From Acidobacteriota bacterium (GTDB taxonomy: Bacteria; Acidobacteriota; Blastocatellia; RBC074), in the NCBI GenBank assembly GCA_016715865.1, contig JADJXM010000007.1:258001-322000 (forward strand): a stretch of 64,000 nt of DNA, read 5' to 3'. Below are positions 1-12,868 of the stretch, piece by piece. Position 1 is the first letter of the stretch, and every line of letters begins with the position of its first letter. A model generated the notes under the pieces. That model saw only the letters and a list, made by a program, of their open reading frames with translations, made no database searches and was not told where the DNA came from. The position numbers were made by a program, and so were the translations under genes.

Positions 1-1
1 G

Positions 2-754
2 GTCGGATTCGCAGATCAGTGGCGCGGCCCGTTGCTGACGCACAGGCTCCAACGCGGCCCGCGGCACAAAGACCGCCACCAGATTCTTGATTATCTCGAG
101 ATAGTCGCCGAGTGCGAGCGAATCTGTCTGGGGAGCGAATTCAGACCCGCTGTGGAATCGCCAGCGTCACTGATCGAGACTTCAGCCCATCAACGCCAAC
201 TTGCTCAGGAGCTTTTTACAGCATACAACATCAAAAAGCATGCGGGCCCGCTGGTCGTAATCAACCCGGGCGCCACCAACAGCCGCGCAAAATGCTGGCC
301 GGCCGACAGGTTCGCAGAGCTTTCAGACCGTCTGATTCGAGATCTCAATGCCAGGATCGTGATGACCGGCGGTCCATCCGAGCTGGATTACGCTGAGCGC
401 GTTATGTGGCGGATGAAGACACCGGGCGCCATCAACCTGGCCGGCAAAACCAGCATGGGCGAACTTATAGGACTTCTCGAATCTGCCGATCTTCTGATCA
501 GCAACGACACCGGGCCGGCTCACATCGCTGCCGCTCTCGGCCGCCCCGTGTTGACCATCTTCGGACCGACCAACGAATTCGAAACAGCGCCGACTGGCCC
601 GCGGGCTGAAATGATTCGAGCTGAAGGCATTGAATGCGCCCGCTGCATGAACCGCGAATGCCCGATCGATCACCGCTGCATGACACGCATCTCAGTCGAT
701 GATATATACGCCCGCGTTCTGACTACCCTGAATTTTCAAAACGACGCGCGCTGA
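2..754 (+). CDS. waaF: LPS heptosyltransferase (WaaF-like), 5' end outside window
   Basis: This is a GT-B glycosyltransferase of family 9 that would add heptose to the LPS inner core on the cytoplasmic face of the inner membrane. The reading frame is open to the left edge: residues before the first start-like codon (VGFADQWRGPLLTH) already match the family, so the gene begins upstream of the window. Visible motifs are the nucleotide-sugar segment INPGATNSRAKCWPADRF, SNDTGPAHIAAALG and IFGPTN, and a Cys-rich tail (CARCMNRECP...CM) typical of heptosyltransferase II. It is followed by gmhB and waaC, which fits a heptose-core locus. The stop codon lies inside the left arm of an inverted repeat (745-831). 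Assignment to the family is firm; WaaF rather than another GT9 member rests on the motifs and context. Confidence 0.85.
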   Translation, partial: VGFADQWRGPLLTHRLQRGPRHKDRHQILDYLEIVAECERICLGSEFRPAVESPASLIETSAHQRQLAQELFTAYNIKKHAGPLVVINPGATNSRAKCWPADRFAELSDRLIRDLNARIVMTGGPSELDYAERVMWRMKTPGAINLAGKTSMGELIGLLESADLLISNDTGPAHIAAALGRPVLTIFGPTNEFETAPTGPRAEMIRAEGIECARCMNRECPIDHRCMTRISVDDIYARVLTTLNFQNDAR

Positions 755-831
755 CGCTTGCGGTTGCGGTGGGCCACTCTCTGCTAGTTGTGCCCTTTGG
801 ACAGGCACTGAACCGCAAGCGTCAGCGCGCG
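745..831. repeat. 21-bp perfect inverted repeat, 'cgcgctgacgcttgcgg' family
   Basis: Arms at 745-765 and 811-831 are perfect reverse complements over 21 bases, separated by 45 bases. The left arm overlaps the last codons and stop of the heptosyltransferase. The core (gctgacgcttgcggtt) recurs in degenerate form upstream of hypB at 25970-26030 and as fragments near 6730 and 58440, so this is a dispersed element rather than a one-off hairpin. It has no T-run, so it is not a classical terminator. Confidence 0.75.
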
Positions 832-915
832 GCCCCACTCACCTGCCTGCACTCTTGTCCCGGGCTATTTGTGGAATGAGCAACCTCCATGAGGTAAAAT
901 ATCAGTGGTAACCCA

Positions 916-1488
916 ATGAGAGAAAAGCGCAAAGCGATCTTCATCGACCGTGATGGCACCATCAACGAAGAGGTCGGATACATCACAGACCCATCCCAGG
1001 TACGGGTATACGATTTCGCCGTCGATGCCATCAGATCGATAAACGATGCGGGCTTTCTGGCGATTGCCGTCACCAACCAGGCCGGTATCGCCCGTGGAGT
1101 CTTTACCGAAGACTTCCTCTCCGAAATCCATCTATTAATTAATGATACTCTGCGCAGCGGTGGCGCCAGGCTGGACGCAATCTATTTCTGCCCACATCAT
1201 CCGAGAGACGGCAGTCAATCCTACCGGATCGATTGCGACTGCCGTAAACCCCTGCCGGGAATGCTTTTACGCGCGGCCGAGGATTTCAATATCGATCTGG
1301 CAGGAAGTTACAATGATAGGAGACCGGTATCGAGACGTAGAAGCGGGTCATCGTGCCGGAGCGCGCTCCGTACTGGTCAGAACGGGTTATGGAGCAGAGG
1401 AACTGGCCACGGAATCGACTCTGTGGTTGCGCAAACCGGAACACATAGCATCGAACCTGCTCGAGGCAACAAGGTGGATTTTATCGAC

Positions 1489-1501
<13 letters not shown>
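916..1501 (+). pseudogene. gmhB: D-glycero-D-manno-heptose 1,7-bisphosphate 7-phosphatase, frameshifted
   Basis: This is a HAD-superfamily phosphatase (GmhB type) that dephosphorylates heptose 1,7-bisphosphate in ADP-heptose synthesis. Residues 1-131 read from ATG 916 contain the HAD nucleophile motif (IDRDGTINEE), the VTNQAGIARG motif, and the zinc-site pattern CPHHP...CDCRKP. After the codons for DLAGSY the frame is lost. The conserved continuation MIGDRYRDVEAGHRAGARSV lies in the next frame and ends at TGA 1499-1501. Removing one A from the AA at 1312-1313 restores a full-length protein of about 194 residues that overlaps the waaC start by 13 bases. Either the gene is inactivated or the sequence has a one-base insertion error; the excellent match on both sides of the shift favours an error or a very recent lesion. 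Confidence 0.85.
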
Positions 1502-3131
<1,630 letters not shown>

Positions 3132-3134
3132 ATA

Positions 3135-3224
3135 TGGAGTGCAGCGGCCCGGCGCCCCTTTGGTATTACCGTATTTGCAATAATTGAAAGTCAGATGAAG
3201 GCGGCGCCGGGCCGCCGCGCTCCA
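3135..3224. repeat. Palindromic element with GGAGYGC termini (cggcccggcgcc core)
   Basis: Arms at 3135-3156 and 3203-3224 are inverted with only two mismatches over 22 bases. The ends read TGGAGTGC and GCGCTCCA and the core is cggcccggcgcc. The right arm is followed by TTTTT, so it could also terminate the upstream operon. A related copy lies at 6603-6680, and elements with the same termini but different cores lie at 15521-15654 and 34530-34611. Confidence 0.75.
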
Positions 3225-3240
3225 TTTTTGCTGGTTATTC

Positions 3241-4242
3241 ATGAAACGACTTTTTATCATTTTACTTCTATGCTCAGCGGCGCTGATTGCGCCCGCGGCA
3301 TTCGATACCAGAGCTGAGATATCGGCGCAGGAACCGGCTCAGAAGCAGGTCGAGCAGAAGCCGGTGTTGCCGCTCATACCGCTGCGGACTGATTTCAGGA
3401 ATTCGCTTCCGATACCTGTCGGCGAGCGGCTTGAATTCGAGATCAAGTATTCGCGATTCCCGATCTATGCGACAGTCGGAATTGTCACCTTCGAGTATCT
3501 CGGTCCATGGAATAACTCAGCGAAGACAGTATCCGGGAACGGACCCGAGCCTCCTATCGAGGGCTGGAACGTCGAGTATCGACCTGGAGCCGACGACAAA
3601 CTGCTGAGGCTCCGTGCCACGGCTGTATCGAAAGGAATACTGATAGCAATTCTCGGAATCGACGTCAGGGACCGCTTCGAATCGCTGGTCAATGGCGACA
3701 ATTTTTCGGCCCGCATGAATCTGACCGAGGTCAAGGAAGGCAAAAAGCATACGGTCGAAGCTGTCACTTACGGCGTCAGTGAACCGGTCGTCAGATACAG
3801 AACAACAGATCTGGCCAATCCCAATAATCCGCCGAAGATCAAGGAAGTTCCTCATGAAGAAGGCATGATGAGCCTGCTCTCCGCTTTCTACTTCGTCAGA
3901 TTTCAGAGATACAAAGAAGGACAGATGATCCGTTTCCCCGTCAGTTCGGACGAGAACAATTACGTCTTCGACATAGTCGTCGCACGGAAAGAGAAGCTCA
4001 AGACAGACTGCGGAAACGTCAAGACAGTCGTGATTGAACCGAAATTGTTCGGTCCGGGTAAGTTCTTCAACCGACAGGGCGAGATGTCGATGTGGATGAC
4101 CGATGACAGGCGTCACATGCCGCTGAGACTAGTCGCCAGGACATCAGCCGGAACCATCACGGCCAAGCTGCTCAATTTCAAAAATAACTGCAAGATCGAA
4201 GACCCGCAGCCGGACGAGGAGCCGAAAAAATCGGTCAATTAG
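3241..4242 (+). CDS. DUF3108 secreted protein
   Basis: This is a 333-residue exported protein resembling the DUF3108 family, which is built of beta strands and is of unknown function. The N-terminus (MKRLFIILLLCSAALIAPAA) is a clear signal peptide with a basic n-region. The body begins with PVGERLEFEIKYSRFPIYATVG, the start expected for DUF3108, and ends with an antiparallel segment (MSMWMTDDRRHMPLRLVART). The tail is acidic and basic (DEEPKKSVN). It stands alone between a palindrome and a crotonase gene on the same strand. A role in the periplasm or outer membrane is inferred from the signal peptide; no catalytic motif is visible. Confidence 0.75.
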   Translation: MKRLFIILLLCSAALIAPAAFDTRAEISAQEPAQKQVEQKPVLPLIPLRTDFRNSLPIPVGERLEFEIKYSRFPIYATVGIVTFEYLGPWNNSAKTVSGNGPEPPIEGWNVEYRPGADDKLLRLRATAVSKGILIAILGIDVRDRFESLVNGDNFSARMNLTEVKEGKKHTVEAVTYGVSEPVVRYRTTDLANPNNPPKIKEVPHEEGMMSLLSAFYFVRFQRYKEGQMIRFPVSSDENNYVFDIVVARKEKLKTDCGNVKTVVIEPKLFGPGKFFNRQGEMSMWMTDDRRHMPLRLVARTSAGTITAKLLNFKNNCKIEDPQPDEEPKKSVN

Positions 4243-4280
4243 TTCGTAATATTATTCATCGTAAAAAAGAGGCACCCGAG

Positions 4281-5048
<768 letters not shown>

Positions 5049-5054
5049 TCATTT

Positions 5055-6605
5055 ATGTCTGCCACTCAAAGCGAGTCACAAACTTCCTCCTCAATTTCAT
5101 TTCGGACATACGTTACGCTGGTTGGCGTGGCCATGTCGATCTTCATGAGCGCGCTTGAAAATACTGTCGTCGGGACAGCGATGCCGACAGTGGTGGCGAG
5201 CCTGGGAGGGATCTCGATTTACAGCTGGGTCTTCGCGGCATATATTCTGGCGGCGACGGTGATGACGCCGATCTGGGGAAAGATGGCGGACCTGATTGGT
5301 CGGCGGCCGGCGATCTTCGGCGGGCTGGCGCTTTTTATTCTGGGTTCGGCTCTATCGGGCGCAGCGCAGACGATGCCGCAACTGATTGCCTTTCGAACGA
5401 TCCAGGGCCTGGGAGCTGCCGCGATCTTTCCGATCGGTATGACGATCGTCGCCGACCTGCTGACGCTTGAACAGCGCACGAAGACCATCGGACTCTTCAG
5501 CGGTATGTGGGCGATCGCCAGCCTCGCCGGTCCCCTGGTAGGCGGATACCTGACAGCATACACAGCGCTTTCATGGCGCTGGTGCTTTTACATCATCCTG
5601 CCCTTCGGCCTGCTTTCGGCGATTATGATCTGGGCGACTTATAATGAAAAATATGAACGACGGAAAGACACATCACTTGATTACTTCGGGACGATCACTC
5701 TCTCATCGGCGCTGATACTCATGCTTCTGCTGGTCGAGCGGGGACCGAATTTCTCATGGACATTCATCATGGGCGGAGCGTTCCTCTGCCTGGCGCTGCT
5801 GGTCATCTTCATACGGATCGAAAGATTGCATCCCGACCCGCTGCTGCCGCTCGATCTATTCGGCAACCGCATCGTCGGGATGTCGATCCTGCACGGCTTC
5901 TTTGCGATGATGGCGCTCATCGGCACGATGTCATTTCTGCCATTGTTTGTTCAGGGAGTGATGGGAACGAACGCTGCCGAAGCCGGCAAGATTCTGATTC
6001 CGTTCATCATTCCGTGGGTCATCAGTTCCATCATCGGCGGGAGACTGATTCTGCGCTTCGGGTATAAACCTGTAGTCATGACGGGCATGGCATCGATGCT
6101 TTTTGGAGCGGCGCTGCTTGCAACAGTCTCGGCCGAGACGACGCGGCTGTGGCTATCCTTCCACATCATATTTCTCGGGACCGGCGGAGGTCTGACGATC
6201 GCGACACTCATGATCGCGGCTCAGCACGCCGTTGCACGAACGCAGATCGGAATCACGACATCGACTGTACAGTTCTCGCGAAGCATCGGCTCGGCGCTCG
6301 GAACTTCAATCATGGGAGCGTTGATGGGGTGGAGGCTGAAAGCTCTGCTGGCATCCGCGCCGGCTGAAATCGCACACATGGCGAGTCAGTCTGAGATAGC
6401 GTCAATTGTCAGGCCCGAGACGCGACAAACGCTGTCGCATGCGGCTACCGTTTTTCTGCAGAGATCGCTGGCGGGGTCATTGAGGCTGTCATTCATCTTC
6501 GTCTTCGTCGTCGTCATCATCGCGACGATCATCGGATTATTCATCCCCGGCGGAGACGCCCACGCGCTGGCCCACGACGAACACCGGACACAACGGAATG
6601 AATGA
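5055..6605 (+). CDS. MFS drug exporter, DHA2 (EmrB/QacA) family
   Basis: This is a 516-residue inner-membrane transporter of the 14-helix DHA2 branch of the major facilitator superfamily, probably a proton-driven exporter of hydrophobic compounds. The first helix has the family motif (MSALENTVVGTAMPTV), followed by motif A in the loop between helices 2 and 3 (GKMADLIGRRPAIFGG) and motif C-like residues in helix 5 (GPLVGGYLTAY). The C-terminal 40 residues contain a last helix and a polar tail (GGDAHALAHDEH). It is closely spaced behind the crotonase gene, so cotranscription is likely, though the functional link is unclear. No periplasmic adaptor gene (EmrA-like) is adjacent. Confidence 0.88.
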   Translation: MSATQSESQTSSSISFRTYVTLVGVAMSIFMSALENTVVGTAMPTVVASLGGISIYSWVFAAYILAATVMTPIWGKMADLIGRRPAIFGGLALFILGSALSGAAQTMPQLIAFRTIQGLGAAAIFPIGMTIVADLLTLEQRTKTIGLFSGMWAIASLAGPLVGGYLTAYTALSWRWCFYIILPFGLLSAIMIWATYNEKYERRKDTSLDYFGTITLSSALILMLLLVERGPNFSWTFIMGGAFLCLALLVIFIRIERLHPDPLLPLDLFGNRIVGMSILHGFFAMMALIGTMSFLPLFVQGVMGTNAAEAGKILIPFIIPWVISSIIGGRLILRFGYKPVVMTGMASMLFGAALLATVSAETTRLWLSFHIIFLGTGGGLTIATLMIAAQHAVARTQIGITTSTVQFSRSIGSALGTSIMGALMGWRLKALLASAPAEIAHMASQSEIASIVRPETRQTLSHAATVFLQRSLAGSLRLSFIFVFVVVIIATIIGLFIPGGDAHALAHDEHRTQRNE

Positions 6606-6680
6606 AGTGGGGGCCCGGCGCCTCAGTTTGCAGTCACTTCCCATGTTGCTACCAAAGCGACGCCGGGCCGCCGCACTCCA
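6603..6680. repeat. Degenerate GGAGYGC palindrome (gcccggcg core)
   Basis: Arms at about 6603-6620 and 6661-6680 are imperfect inverted copies with the core gcccggcg; the right arm ends GCACTCCA. It is a diverged copy of the element at 3135-3224. It lies between convergent genes (the exporter on plus, the epimerase on minus). The rest of this gap, to 6785, holds a fragment of the 'cgctcgtggttcc' repeat (about 6715-6760) and a short tttccag-type remnant at 6779-6801. Confidence 0.6.
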
Positions 6681-6785
6681 TATTCGCTTGCTTTATCAGT
6701 TAGTCGCTTGTTTTCGCGCGCGGTTCAGAAGGCCATTCGCTTACGCTCGTGGTTCCATGACGCCGTGAACAAGGGCAACTGGAAA

Positions 6786-7846
6786 CTAGAAACTGGAAAT
6801 TTTAACTCCAAGTCCGGGCGAATCGACAAGACTCAAAATCCCATCCGTGAGCGATGGATTACCTGATCCGATATCACCGACGATATCCAGATGGCCGTCG
6901 AGGTCAGCGTACCGGACGTTCTGCAATGCCAGCGCCAGGTGAGTTGCCGCCGCAATCGAAATCAGAGATTCGTCCATACATCCGAACATGACTGAGATGC
7001 CGCGAGCTTCGGCAACGGCGTTACAGCGCAGCGCTCCGGTTATACCGCCCGTCTTCATGAGCTTCAGATTGACCAGTGGAGCGGGGCTTTTGAGCAGGTC
7101 GCCCGCGCTGAGCACTGATTCGTCAGCCATAATCGGTATCGGCGATCTCGCGCTTAGAAATCGCAATCCGTCAAGGTCTTCAGCTCTCACGGGCTGCTCA
7201 ATAAATTCGATCGCGCAATCGTTGAGAGAATTGATCACCAGAAGCGCCTGGTCAACGGAATACCCCTGATTGGAGTCGATGCAGAGGCGAGTATCCGGAT
7301 CGACCGCCGATCGTATCGCCTTCACACGCATGATGTCGCCTTCTGCATCCAGCCCGCATTTGATCTTGAGCCGCTTGAACCCGCGGGATTGAAACTCCTG
7401 CGCCCGCGCAACTGAAGGCTCAAGGTCGTCAATGCTCAGGGTGATCGACGTTGAGATTCGGTCCCGGGCATTTCCGAGCATGCGATACAGGGGCAGGCCG
7501 GCGGCTTGTCCAAGCAGGTCCCAGAGTGCGATATCGATGGCGGCTACGGCCGTCGGCTGTCCCGGTGCATGCGCACACAGCTCAGGCCAGAGCTTTTCTA
7601 TCTGCTCGGCATTCCGGCCCAGTAAAAACGGGCCCAGTTCATGGCGCAGTGTCAGTTCGACGCTCTCTGCCGTCTCGCCCGTGACGTGATAATCGGGCGC
7701 AGCGTTTCCCCATCCCTTTCGCCCATCCTCGAGTTCGATCGAAACCGCGATATTCGGCGCTACATCGACTGCTTCGTACGCAACGACAGATGGGTTGCTG
7801 AGTCGAAAATCCGATCGCCGAATTTCGATTTTAACGATCCGATTCA

Positions 7847-7847
<1 letters not shown>
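6786..7847 (-). CDS. Dipeptide epimerase (enolase superfamily, Ala-Glu epimerase type)
   Basis: This is a 353-residue member of the muconate-lactonizing group of the enolase superfamily, most like L-Ala-D/L-Glu epimerases that act on dipeptides derived from peptidoglycan. The catalytic set is visible: the KxK motif at K161/K163 (LKIKCG), metal ligands D191 (CIDSNQGYS), E217 (FIEQP) and D242 (MADES), and the second catalytic lysine K265 (KLMKTGG). A typical GCMDES segment follows. Its start codon overlaps the stop of the ABC permease gene by one base, so it belongs to that transcript. Exact dipeptide specificity cannot be read; a murein-recycling role is inferred from the family. Confidence 0.83.
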
Positions 7848-8623
<776 letters not shown>

Positions 8624-8658
8624 TGTCTGTCCTTCACAATGGGGGGCGGAATAATCCA

Positions 8659-8689
<31 letters not shown>

Positions 8690-8707
8690 CAAAGATGAAA
8701 AAGTCCC

Positions 8708-8781
8708 GTATTATCTCTGTGATCTCTGTGGCTCAGTGGTTTAATCTCACCACTGAGCCACAGAGATCACAGAGATAATAC
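8708..8781. repeat. 33-bp perfect inverted repeat, CTCTGTG family
   Basis: Arms at 8708-8740 and 8749-8781 are perfect reverse complements over 33 bases with an 8-base loop. The arms contain tatctctgtgatctctgtgg. A second copy of this family is at 18821-18899. It lies between the methyltransferase and permease genes of one strand block, so it might attenuate transcription or shape the mRNA. The rest of the gap (8785-8870) has a 'cacgaag...cacaaagg' segment of a further low-complexity repeat type; a similar cgaaggacacgaag fragment is near 33374. Confidence 0.8.
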
Positions 8782-8874
8782 AGACCATTTTCAGAGCAGG
8801 ACACGAAGTAAACACAAAGGCAGGATTGCGGGATTCTTCGCGTTAGCTTCGTGTCGTTTGTGGATTATTTTCTC

Positions 8875-10259
<1,385 letters not shown>

Positions 10260-10263
<4 letters not shown>

Positions 10264-11186
10264 GCCAGCCCCTCTTGATCCGTCAACCGCAAAAACACAT
10301 CCTCCAGATTTGACGGGCGAAGATAAGTCTCATAATCCTCATATTCGCTCATGAGTGGAGCCAGCAGTTCAGCAGTAGGGGCGAAATAGAAATGGGTTGA
10401 GCCTCGCCGCTCGGCGATGATCTGAGGAAGCGTCGATTTCAAAGGGCTGCCGTTGCATCCGCGCGCCTCCAGCGCGAAGTGCATGGCATATCTTTCGATC
10501 AATTCGCGAGGAGTCCCGCTGACCAGGATTTTCCCCTTGTCGATGATGACCAGCCGATCGCAGAGCTTTTCAGCTTCGTCCATGTAATGAGTCGAGAGCA
10601 GGATGGTCAGCCCCTGATCGCGCAGCTGTCGCAGCTTGTCCCAGATCGCCAGCCGGACATGTGGATCGAGTCCTGTCGTCGGCTCGTCCAGAATCAGAAT
10701 CATCGGATTGTTGATCAGCGCCCGTGCGATCATGAGACGCCGTTTCATTCCGCCTGAGAGCGTCTCGATTCTCGAATCGCGTTTGTCACCCAGATCGACG
10801 AACTCGATCAGTTCATCTGCGCGTTCTTCGGCCACACTACGCGGAATCCGGAAATAGCGTGAATAGACCAGCAGATTGTCTCTGACTGTCAGGTCCGGAT
10901 CGAGATTATTCTCCTGCGGTACGACTCCGACACTCTCTTTGATCTCTCGAGGGTGACTCGTCACGTCAAGGCCGACGACGTCAAGCGCTCCGCCGGTCAG
11001 CGGTGACCTGCAGATGATCATTCGCATGATCGTCGACTTCCCTGCCCCGTTCGGACCGAGCATGCCAAATGCCTCGCCGTACCGAACAGTAAAACTGACC
11101 CGGTTGACGGCTATCAGATCATCATATTCCTTGATTAAATCTTTGGCCTCGACGGCAAAACCGGATGCCTTCTCTCTTGCACTCAT
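10260..11186 (-). CDS. ABC-2 exporter ATP-binding protein (NodI/DrrA-like)
   Basis: This is a 308-residue ATPase subunit. It has Walker A at residues 44-52 (GPNGAGKST), a Q-loop in VVPQENN, the ABC signature LSGGMKRRL, Walker B LILDEPTTGLDPH and the switch histidine in LLSTHYMDE. The C-terminal 80 residues are the usual extension of the DrrA/NodI group. It heads the minus-strand block ATPase, methyltransferase, permease, dipeptide epimerase; the stop overlaps the methyltransferase start. It would energise the permease at 7847-8623. The exported molecule is not identifiable. Confidence 0.88.
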
Positions 11187-11337
11187 TACCGACGATTATT
11201 TCGACTTTCTGTCTGAATTTCCACTCTGCCAATATAAACGCACTGCGTTCCAATCAGGATACTAGACTTTTGCAAAAGATGTGCAAAATTTCAAAAAGGG
11301 CAGCTCCATCGCCAGGACAGCCAGGATGGGTTATCTG

Positions 11338-11364
11338 CTTTCTACTTTTTACTTTCTACTCCTA
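11338..11364. repeat. Heptanucleotide repeat (tttctac type)
   Basis: Short run of tttctac/ttttact units with period 7, ending immediately before the -35 box of the tRNA-Leu promoter. It is one member of the heptamer family found in many gaps of this window. Confidence 0.65.
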
Positions 11365-11365
11365 C

Positions 11366-11394
11366 TTGACAGAGGCTGGATCGGTCTGTAGTAT
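11366..11394 (+). promoter_or_regulatory. Sigma-70-type promoter of tRNA-Leu
   Basis: A perfect -35 box TTGACA at 11366-11371 is separated by exactly 17 bases from a -10 box TAGTAT at 11389-11394 (4 of 6 consensus). Transcription would start near 11401, about 8 bases before the tRNA. The position, spacing and strand fit a strong housekeeping promoter. Confidence 0.75.
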
Positions 11395-11407
11395 GCATTT
11401 TCTCTTA

Positions 11408-11497
<90 letters not shown>

Positions 11498-11507
11498 TAA
11501 CTTGAAG

Positions 11508-11534
11508 GGGCGACCTGCCTGGGTCGCCCTTTTT
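11508..11534 (+). terminator. Rho-independent terminator after tRNA-Leu
   Basis: Stem GGGCGACC (11508-11515) pairs with GGTCGCCC (11522-11529), with a six-base loop, followed by five T at 11530-11534. Located 16 bases after the tRNA. Confidence 0.88.
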
Positions 11535-11564
11535 AGTGCGCATAAACATATACCGAAAAAAACA

Positions 11565-12857
11565 ATGTCATCTGAGAACGACGCGCCGGCCAGTCCGCTT
11601 CAGACGCGGGTCGATGCGTATGCCGCCTTGCGAGTGCGTGGATTCCAGCTTTTTCTGGCTGGTCATCTGGTGTCGGTCATGGGGATGCAGATGCAGACCG
11701 TGGCTGTCGGATGGCAGTTGTACGAAAAGACATCGTCCGCCATGGCGCTTGGACTGGTCGGTCTGGTCCAGGTCGTGCCGATCATCGGTCTGGCCATGCC
11801 TGCGGGCCAACTCGCCGATAGATATGACCGTCGGATATTGTTGATGATCGCCACGACTATGGCAGCCATCAGCTCGACTGGCCTCGCGCTGGCATCGATC
11901 TTTGACGGCAGCGCCAATCTGATCTACGGATTATTATTTCTGAACGGGGTATCCCGCGCCTTTCAAAGTCCTGCCCGTTCATCGCTCATGCCGCAACTGG
12001 TTCCGCTCACTATTTTCAGTAGCGCCGTGCGCTGGTCGGTGAGCGGTTTCGAGCTGAGTTCAATGATTGGACCGGCGCTCGGCGGCGCACTGATAGCGAT
12101 CTTTCACGGCGCAACTTCCGTCTATTTCCTGGCCGCCTTCGGCAGCGTCTTCTTCCTGTTCATGCTCTGGCTCTTGCCACGCAGGTCCTACCGTGCCGAA
12201 CCGTCGAAACTGAATGCCGCGATAACGCCTGGCGGGCTCAGAACGATCATAGCCGGGTTCGACTACGTTTGGCGAACGCGCATCCTGCTGGCCGCGATCA
12301 CGCTGGATATGTTCGCGGTCCTGCTTGGCGGCGCGGTCGCTCTGCTTCCGGTCTATGCGAAAGACATTCTGCAGGTCGGCCCGACCGGACTTGGGTGGAT
12401 GCAGGCGGCTCCATCATTCGGAGCGGTTACAATGGCAGTCATCACCGCTCACCTGCCGCCGTTCAAACGCGCCGGAAAAGCGCTGCTCTGGTCGGTTGTC
12501 GGCTTCGGTATCGCCACAATCATTTTCGGAATCTCGAAAAATTTCTGGCTCTCGCTGGTGATGTTGTTCCTGACCGGAGCATTAGATAACATCAGTGTCG
12601 TTGTCCGTCACACCATGGCCACGATTCTGACGCCGGATGAGATGCGCGGCCGCGTTTCGGCAGTCAACGGCATGTTCATCAGCGCTTCGAACGAACTTGG
12701 ACGCTTCGAATCGGGCACGGTTGCAGCATTTTTCGGTCCCGTCTTTTCCGTCGTCAGCGGCGGAATCGGCACCCTGATAGTCGTGACGACAGTGGCCCTG
12801 ATGTCCCGGGATCTTCGCAAATACGGTTCTCTGGATGACCACAAAACCGAAGCTTAG
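11565..12857 (+). CDS. MFS transporter (EntS/MFS_3-like exporter)
   Basis: This is a 430-residue, 12-helix major facilitator of the MFS_3 group that includes the enterobactin exporter EntS. ATG 11565 is the true start. Upstream in-frame codons run through the tRNA (the AELVDAQRSG string is the classic translation of a tRNA-Leu) and the terminator. Motif A is visible as AGQLADRYDRRI, and the second half has the equivalent loop near PDEMRGRVSAVNGM, which is typical of the family. The next gene starts 11 bases after the stop, so the pair may be cotranscribed. The substrate is unknown; no siderophore synthesis genes are nearby. Confidence 0.85.
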   Translation: MSSENDAPASPLQTRVDAYAALRVRGFQLFLAGHLVSVMGMQMQTVAVGWQLYEKTSSAMALGLVGLVQVVPIIGLAMPAGQLADRYDRRILLMIATTMAAISSTGLALASIFDGSANLIYGLLFLNGVSRAFQSPARSSLMPQLVPLTIFSSAVRWSVSGFELSSMIGPALGGALIAIFHGATSVYFLAAFGSVFFLFMLWLLPRRSYRAEPSKLNAAITPGGLRTIIAGFDYVWRTRILLAAITLDMFAVLLGGAVALLPVYAKDILQVGPTGLGWMQAAPSFGAVTMAVITAHLPPFKRAGKALLWSVVGFGIATIIFGISKNFWLSLVMLFLTGALDNISVVVRHTMATILTPDEMRGRVSAVNGMFISASNELGRFESGTVAAFFGPVFSVVSGGIGTLIVVTTVALMSRDLRKYGSLDDHKTEA

Positions 12858-12868
12858 AAAGGATTGTA

